From contig JANXQX010000153.1 of the NCBI GenBank assembly GCA_025353305.1, positions 1 through 10,232 on the forward strand: DNA of 10,232 bases. Direction: 5' to 3'. The number at the start of each line of letters is the position of its first letter. Within the stretch, counting starts at the first letter, position 1. A program made the translations under genes and the position numbers. The stretch comes from Holophagaceae bacterium (GTDB taxonomy: Bacteria > Acidobacteriota > Holophagae > Holophagales > Holophagaceae). This document shows, one piece after another, positions 7,542 to 10,232 of the stretch. A model generated the notes under the pieces. The model worked only from the letters and a program-made list of their open reading frames with translations. It ran no database searches and had not been told where the DNA came from.

Positions 7542-8618
7542 ATGACTCAAGCCCCGCTCTCGAACCCACCCGCCGATGCCATGGGAAATGCTTCAACCTG
7601 GATGCCTGGCATAGAGATCATGCGCGGCCTCGCGGCCCTCGCCGTGGTTTTCTTCCACCTTAATGAACCCATCCCGATGGTCCCTTCCATGTATCGGATC
7701 ATCTGCAAGCAGGGTTGGCTCGGCGTGGCGATTTTTTTTGTAATTAGTGGCTACGTGATCGCAATGACCGCATCGAGAATCCGGGAGCCTAGTGTGTTTC
7801 TTCTCAGGCGGATGGCAAGGGTCTTCCCTGCATATTGGGCAAGCCTCGGCATCGTCTTGTGCGTGGCCATTTTTAGGTGGAAGTTTGCGGGGGCGAATGA
7901 CGTGACGGCTTTTCCCAGGACTCCTATCGATTTGTTGGGAACCATCATCTTGGCGATCGAACCAGTTTCTCGCATCAAACCCATAAATTGGGTGTATTGG
8001 AGTCTCGTTTGCGAGGTGTGTTACTACCTGCTCGTCTACATTTCCAAGTTACTGCACCTTGACTCCCAGCTTCCGGCCGTCCTGAGTGTGGCCATTCTCG
8101 TGTGTGCCTCCCTGCATGTGGATCTCAACCCCGTCCTTCACTGGTGGCCGCTGTTCGGACTGGGATACGCCCTCCATGATCCTCGGGCACCCGGAAGTGT
8201 GGTCTCTATCGCATCGAATACGATCACCATCCTCCTGGCATTCCAAGGCGCTGTAATCCTTACTACGATCCTTGTGATCGGGTTTCTTCTCGTGTCCTCG
8301 CGTTCGACAAGGATCCTGGAACCCACCGCAGAGAAGCAGAACCTCCACGGAACCAGGAAGCCTCCACTTGCTTTAGTCCGACGATTTGGACTGGTACTTG
8401 GAAAAGTTTCTTACAGTCTCTACCTGATCCATGTCCCGATAGGCGTCTACATACTGAGCCCCCTCAGGCCGACAAGTTGGATCGGCCATCCTGTCTTGCA
8501 CGTCACCTCAGACTGCGGAATTGCAATCTTCCTGGTCGGATTGGCCTACCTCTCGTTCCAGATCGTGGAAGCCCCTGCGATCCAGTGGTCACGGGCATGG
8601 CGGGCTAGGGCGTGTTAA
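7542..8618 (+). CDS. Acyltransferase 3 (OafA-like) membrane O-acyltransferase, 3' end altered by IS
   Basis: A 358-residue polytopic membrane protein of the acyltransferase-3 family, which O-acetylates surface polysaccharides. Family landmarks are IMRGLAALAVVFFHL (residues 26-40, with the conserved Arg28 and His39), GVAIFFVISGYVIA (61-74), LLRRMARVFPAYW (87-99) and a later KVSYSLYLIHVP. Many hydrophobic helices follow. It runs opposite to the other glycan genes. There is no good Shine-Dalgarno at the ATG 7542; ATG 7581 (Met14) is an alternative. The reading frame enters the left end of the IS at 8609, so the last codons and the TAA (8616-8618) are IS sequence. Joining the flanks without the IS would give six different C-terminal codons, ending at a TGA in the 9434-9460 region. 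The catalytic part is unaffected, so it may still work. Confidence 0.88.
   Translation: MTQAPLSNPPADAMGNASTWMPGIEIMRGLAALAVVFFHLNEPIPMVPSMYRIICKQGWLGVAIFFVISGYVIAMTASRIREPSVFLLRRMARVFPAYWASLGIVLCVAIFRWKFAGANDVTAFPRTPIDLLGTIILAIEPVSRIKPINWVYWSLVCEVCYYLLVYISKLLHLDSQLPAVLSVAILVCASLHVDLNPVLHWWPLFGLGYALHDPRAPGSVVSIASNTITILLAFQGAVILTTILVIGFLLVSSRSTRILEPTAEKQNLHGTRKPPLALVRRFGLVLGKVSYSLYLIHVPIGVYILSPLRPTSWIGHPVLHVTSDCGIAIFLVGLAYLSFQIVEAPAIQWSRAWRARAC
8605..8608. repeat. Putative CTAG target-site duplication, left copy
   Basis: CTAG here directly precedes the left inverted repeat, and an identical CTAG (9431-9434) follows the right repeat. TA-centred 2-4 bp duplications are usual for several IS5 subgroups. 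Because CTAG is palindromic the exact length (TA or CTAG) is ambiguous. Confidence 0.7.
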
Positions 8619-8623
8619 CACTA
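8609..8623 (+). repeat. IS left terminal inverted repeat
   Basis: GGCGTGTTAACACTA is perfectly inverted at 9416-9430. The central GTGTTAACAC is itself a palindrome. It contains TTAA, which gives stop codons to some reading frames entering the element, including the acyltransferase frame. Confidence 0.9.
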
Positions 8624-8729
8624 CTTGAAATTCTCCGTGCAATAATCGATTCTTCTAGACATGTAGATCTCAGAAGCGCAATTTCGACTCATTGAGCATT
8701 GCCTCCCCACGCAGCGCGGCAATGTCAGC

Positions 8730-9068
8730 ATGGAAAACCTAAATCTGCTCAACGCGATCCTTTATATAGCAGAGCACGGGTGCAAGTGGAGAGGGCTTCC
8801 GGCTCGATTCGGGAATTGGCATACCATCTACACGCGAATGAACCGATGGGCCAAGAATGGCGTTCTGGAGCGGGTGTTCACGGAGCTGCAGCGATCTCAA
8901 ATTCTACGAATCAGTGTTGATGTCGTCTCACTGGACAGCACCCATATCAAGGTCCACCCGGACGGCACGGGTGCGCTCAAAAAAACGGACCACAAGCCAT
9001 CGGAAGATCCCGTGGCGGGTGGACGACAAAGATTCATCTGGTTGCCGCAGATGCTCGAACGGTCGTAA
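8730..9068 (+). CDS. IS5-family transposase, OrfA (N-terminal part)
   Basis: OrfA encodes the DNA-binding and early catalytic part of an IS5-family DDE transposase: NLLNAILYIAEHGCKWRGLP, FGNWHTIYTRMNRW and the first catalytic Asp in SLDSTHIKVHPDGTGALKK. After the A7 run at 8979-8985 the frame no longer matches the family and stops at 9066-9068. The match resumes in the -1 frame. Family-like sequence also extends 23 codons upstream (ISEAQFRLIEHCLP, then QRGNVS) to an ATG at 8661, but codon 2 of that frame is TAG. The annotated 8730 ATG is therefore a fallback start without a Shine-Dalgarno. A product from 8661 through the frameshift would be 252 residues, normal for the group; from 8730 only 229. 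Confidence 0.85.
   Translation: MENLNLLNAILYIAEHGCKWRGLPARFGNWHTIYTRMNRWAKNGVLERVFTELQRSQILRISVDVVSLDSTHIKVHPDGTGALKKTDHKPSEDPVAGGRQRFIWLPQMLERS
8979..8985 (+). promoter_or_regulatory. A7 slippery site for -1 translational frameshift in transposase
   Basis: In frame the bases read CTC AAA AAA ACG. Slipping back one base after AAA AAA gives AAC GGA, so the protein reads GALKKNGPQ, exactly the usual sequence of this transposase group. A-runs of this kind are known programmed frameshift sites in insertion sequences. A simple inactivating one-base insertion would look the same, so the programmed nature is inferred from family organisation. Confidence 0.7.
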
Positions 9069-9418
9069 GGTTTGATTTATCCCCAGGGCAGGATGGTGAT
9101 GGCCCACGGGGTCGGGAATTGTTGCACAAGCTTGGGCCCCCGGAACGTCCCACCCACCTGCTCATTGACAGAGCATATGAGGGCAATGAAACGCGAAAGC
9201 TGGCGGTCGAATTGGGTTACCTTCCAGTCGTTCCTCCGTTGAGCACCCGTGTAGATCCCTGGGAGTACGATCGGGAGTTGTACAAGCGGCGGAACGAGGT
9301 AGAGCGTGTCTTTCGGAGACTGAAAGCCTTTCGCAGAGTGTTCACGCGATACGACAAGCTCGACGTGATGTTTGCAGCCTTCCTGTTCATCGCCCTTATT
9401 GCCGAAGCCCTAAGATAG
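8984..9418 (+). CDS. IS5-family transposase, OrfB (C-terminal catalytic part)
   Basis: Read in the -1 frame from the slippery run, this part continues the transposase without a break: NGPQAIGRSRGGW, TKIHLVAADA, DLSPGQDG, then LIDRAYEGNETR with the second catalytic Asp, PWEYDRELYKRRNEVERVFRRLK with the catalytic Glu, and DKLDVMFAAF near the end. It forms the RNase-H-like DDE core together with the Asp of OrfA. It has no convincing start of its own in the overlap; a leftmost internal start (TTG at 9119) would omit much of the core. Expression therefore most likely depends on frameshifting from OrfA. Its TAG stop (9416-9418) lies inside the right inverted repeat. Confidence 0.88.
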   Translation, partial: NGPQAIGRSRGGWTTKIHLVAADARTVVRFDLSPGQDGDGPRGRELLHKLGPPERPTHLLIDRAYEGNETRKLAVELGYLPVVPPLSTRVDPWEYDRELYKRRNEVERVFRRLKAFRRVFTRYDKLDVMFAAFLFIALIAEALR

Positions 9419-9430
9419 TGTTAACACGCC
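9416..9430 (-). repeat. IS right terminal inverted repeat
   Basis: TAGTGTTAACACGCC is the exact reverse complement of the left repeat at 8609-8623. It includes the TAG stop of the transposase and abuts the CTAG at 9431-9434, which doubles as the stop codon region of the minus-strand exporter remnant. Confidence 0.9.
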
Positions 9431-9434
9431 CTAG
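9431..9434. repeat. Putative CTAG target-site duplication, right copy
   Basis: This matches the CTAG at 8605-8608. On the minus strand its TAG (9433-9431) is the stop codon of the exporter remnant, so insertion left that stop intact. Confidence 0.7.
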
Positions 9435-9763
9435 GCCAGGGCTGTCATCGCCTTGAACGTCGGGCTCTTGTCCATGAATTCCCCGAAGGTCCCCATCGCG
9501 GCAATCTTTCCTTCCCGAAGATCGAGGACCTGGTCACACCACAGGTGGGCCAGTTTGACTACGGCGGGATTTCTGAATACCCTTTCCGGTGCCGTGAGGA
9601 TGCCAAGGAAGGGCAGCACCGCGCCCAGGCTCACCACTTCAGCAAAAGCACTGACCAGGACCAGGACCGTCAACAGTCCGAACTGGCGCTTGCGGCGGGT
9701 GCTCAAGTGGCGCCAGAGACCGGCTAGGAGGCCGCGGAAGCCGGTGTTCCGGGTGGCACTCAA
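9431..9763 (-). pseudogene. ABC exporter gene with internal in-frame deletion of about 493 codons
   Basis: This 110-codon frame is the two ends of an ABC exporter joined together. Residues about 10-75 match the N-terminus of the intact exporter nearby (RRKRQFGLLTVL, SAFAEVVSLGAVLPFLGIL, TAPERVF, KLAHLW). Immediately after that Trp the sequence becomes the C-terminal tail past the H-loop (CDQVLDLREGKI, GTFGEF, SPTFKAM). Against the intact copy, everything between Trp77 and the Cys at about 571 is gone, about 1.48 kb, with the frame kept. Most membrane helices and all ATPase motifs are lost, so it cannot transport. A TTG at 9763, 16 bp after the carbamoyltransferase stop with AGGG upstream, is the probable start. 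Its position suggests it was the original exporter of this operon. Confidence 0.85.
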
Positions 9764-9779
9764 GGCCGGAATCCCTGGT

Positions 9780-10232
9780 TCATGGGTTCCAGCGCCGGAC
9801 GATCCAATCCCCGAGGACGAGCAGGTCCATCTGGGTGCGCAGGAAGCAATCCAGCGCTTCCTGGGGGGTGCAGACCACAGGCTCATTTTCGTTGAAGGAC
9901 GTGTTGAGCACCATGGGGACGCCGGTGAGGCCCTCGAAGGCTTCGATCAGGCGGTAGTAGCGGGGGTTGGTGGCACGCGTGACGGTCTGCAATCGGCCCG
10001 AGCCATCCACGTGGACCACGGCGGGGATGCGGGGCCGTTGCTCCTCACGGATCTGGTAGACCTGCATCATGAACGGGACTTCGCCCTCGATCTCGAACCA
10101 GTCAAGGACCTTTTCCCGGAGCACGGAAGGCGCGAAGGGGCGGAAGGATTCCCGGCGCTTGATCTTGCTGTTGAGGATGGCCTTCATGTCGGCGCGGCGG
10201 GGATCGCAAACGATGGAGCGGTTGCCCAGGGC
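9780..10232 (-). CDS. Carbamoyltransferase (NodU/CmcH family), C-terminal part, runs off right edge
   Basis: The open reverse frame covers the last 150 residues of a NodU/CmcH/TobZ-type O-carbamoyltransferase, which transfers carbamoyl from carbamoyl phosphate through a carbamoyl-adenylate to a sugar hydroxyl. Visible is the family's C-terminal domain: ALGNRSIVCDPR, the following NSKIKRRESFRPFAPSVL, the VDGSGRLQTV stretch, NPRYYRLIEAF, GVPMVLNTSFNENEPVVCTP and the DLLVLGDW ending. The N-terminal metal-binding domain lies outside the window. The gene heads the minus-strand direction and is followed after 16 bp by the deleted exporter gene, so they were probably one operon. Its presence suggests a carbamoylated sugar in the surface glycan. 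Confidence 0.94.
   Translation of the reverse strand, partial: ALGNRSIVCDPRRADMKAILNSKIKRRESFRPFAPSVLREKVLDWFEIEGEVPFMMQVYQIREEQRPRIPAVVHVDGSGRLQTVTRATNPRYYRLIEAFEGLTGVPMVLNTSFNENEPVVCTPQEALDCFLRTQMDLLVLGDWIVRRWNP

Larger units (their letters stand above)
8609..9430 (+). mobile_element. IS5-family insertion sequence (IS427-group-like), 822 bp
   Basis: The element is bounded by 15-bp perfect terminal inverted repeats, GGCGTGTTAACACTA at 8609-8623 and its reverse complement at 9416-9430, flanked by CTAG on both sides. It holds one transposase split over two overlapping frames, the organisation expected of the IS427 group of IS5. It inserted between two convergent genes, the acyltransferase on the plus strand and the deleted exporter on the minus strand. 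It supplies the acyltransferase stop codon while leaving the exporter-remnant TAG intact. The exact repeats suggest a fairly recent insertion, although the transposase start appears damaged. Confidence 0.93.

Noticed and set aside
7329..7550. Minus-strand open frame reading SHQQARQEIFDSCENAW, possibly a small gene or relic upstream of galE
   Set aside because: Only about 35 codons look protein-like before it runs into the galE relic in the wrong frame; no ATG, no Shine-Dalgarno and no recognisable family.
1..10232. CRISPR array, tRNA or rRNA genes, or a phage-defence system
   Set aside because: No regularly spaced repeats, cloverleaf with tRNA consensus, rRNA motif or defence-protein domain is visible on either strand.

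Overview
This window is part of a cell-surface polysaccharide (O-antigen, capsule or exopolysaccharide type) biosynthesis locus from a Gram-negative-type bacterium. Most of the sequence is moderately GC-rich. The exporter gene and the intergenic stretches around 3000-3100 and 4650-4850 are visibly richer in A+T. The exact organism cannot be read from the window. The gene set (carbamoyltransferase, fused ABC exporter, nucleotide-sugar epimerases, FkbM methyltransferase, several glycosyltransferases) would fit a proteobacterium or a picocyanobacterium, and I hold neither strongly.

Almost everything is on the minus strand, so transcription runs from high to low coordinates. At the right edge (10232-9780) is the C-terminal part of a NodU/CmcH-type carbamoyltransferase. 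It is followed by an ABC exporter gene (9763-9431) whose whole middle has been deleted. An IS5-family insertion sequence (8609-9430) with 15-bp terminal inverted repeats and a CTAG target comes next. To its left is the only other plus-strand gene, an acyltransferase-3 membrane protein (7542-8618), whose last codons and stop come from the IS end. The stretch 7443-6755 is a gene graveyard: the 5' third of a frameshifted galE, then an internal piece of a second ABC exporter.

The intact, AT-richer ABC exporter occupies 6664-4844. A 246-bp intergenic stretch with two inverted repeats follows, then the C-terminal domain of a decayed UDP-glucuronate-decarboxylase-like SDR protein (4597-3998). An FkbM methyltransferase (3983-3153) follows. 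After a 149-bp AT-rich gap comes a tightly packed set: hexapeptide acetyltransferase (3003-2464), GT2 glycosyltransferase (2447-1515), a second GT-A-type glycosyltransferase (1518-493, ATGA overlap), and a further GT2 glycosyltransferase (486 to the left edge).

Together the intact genes could assemble a glycan from nucleotide sugars, decorate it with acetyl, methyl and carbamoyl groups, and flip the lipid-linked unit across the inner membrane with the ABC exporter. The locus also shows heavy turnover: three exporter-derived segments in the same orientation, two truncated sugar-nucleotide genes and one IS. This looks like repeated gene replacement in a polymorphic glycan locus. I do not see an undescribed defence or mobile system. 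The most instructive signals are the architecture of the decay and the details of the IS.
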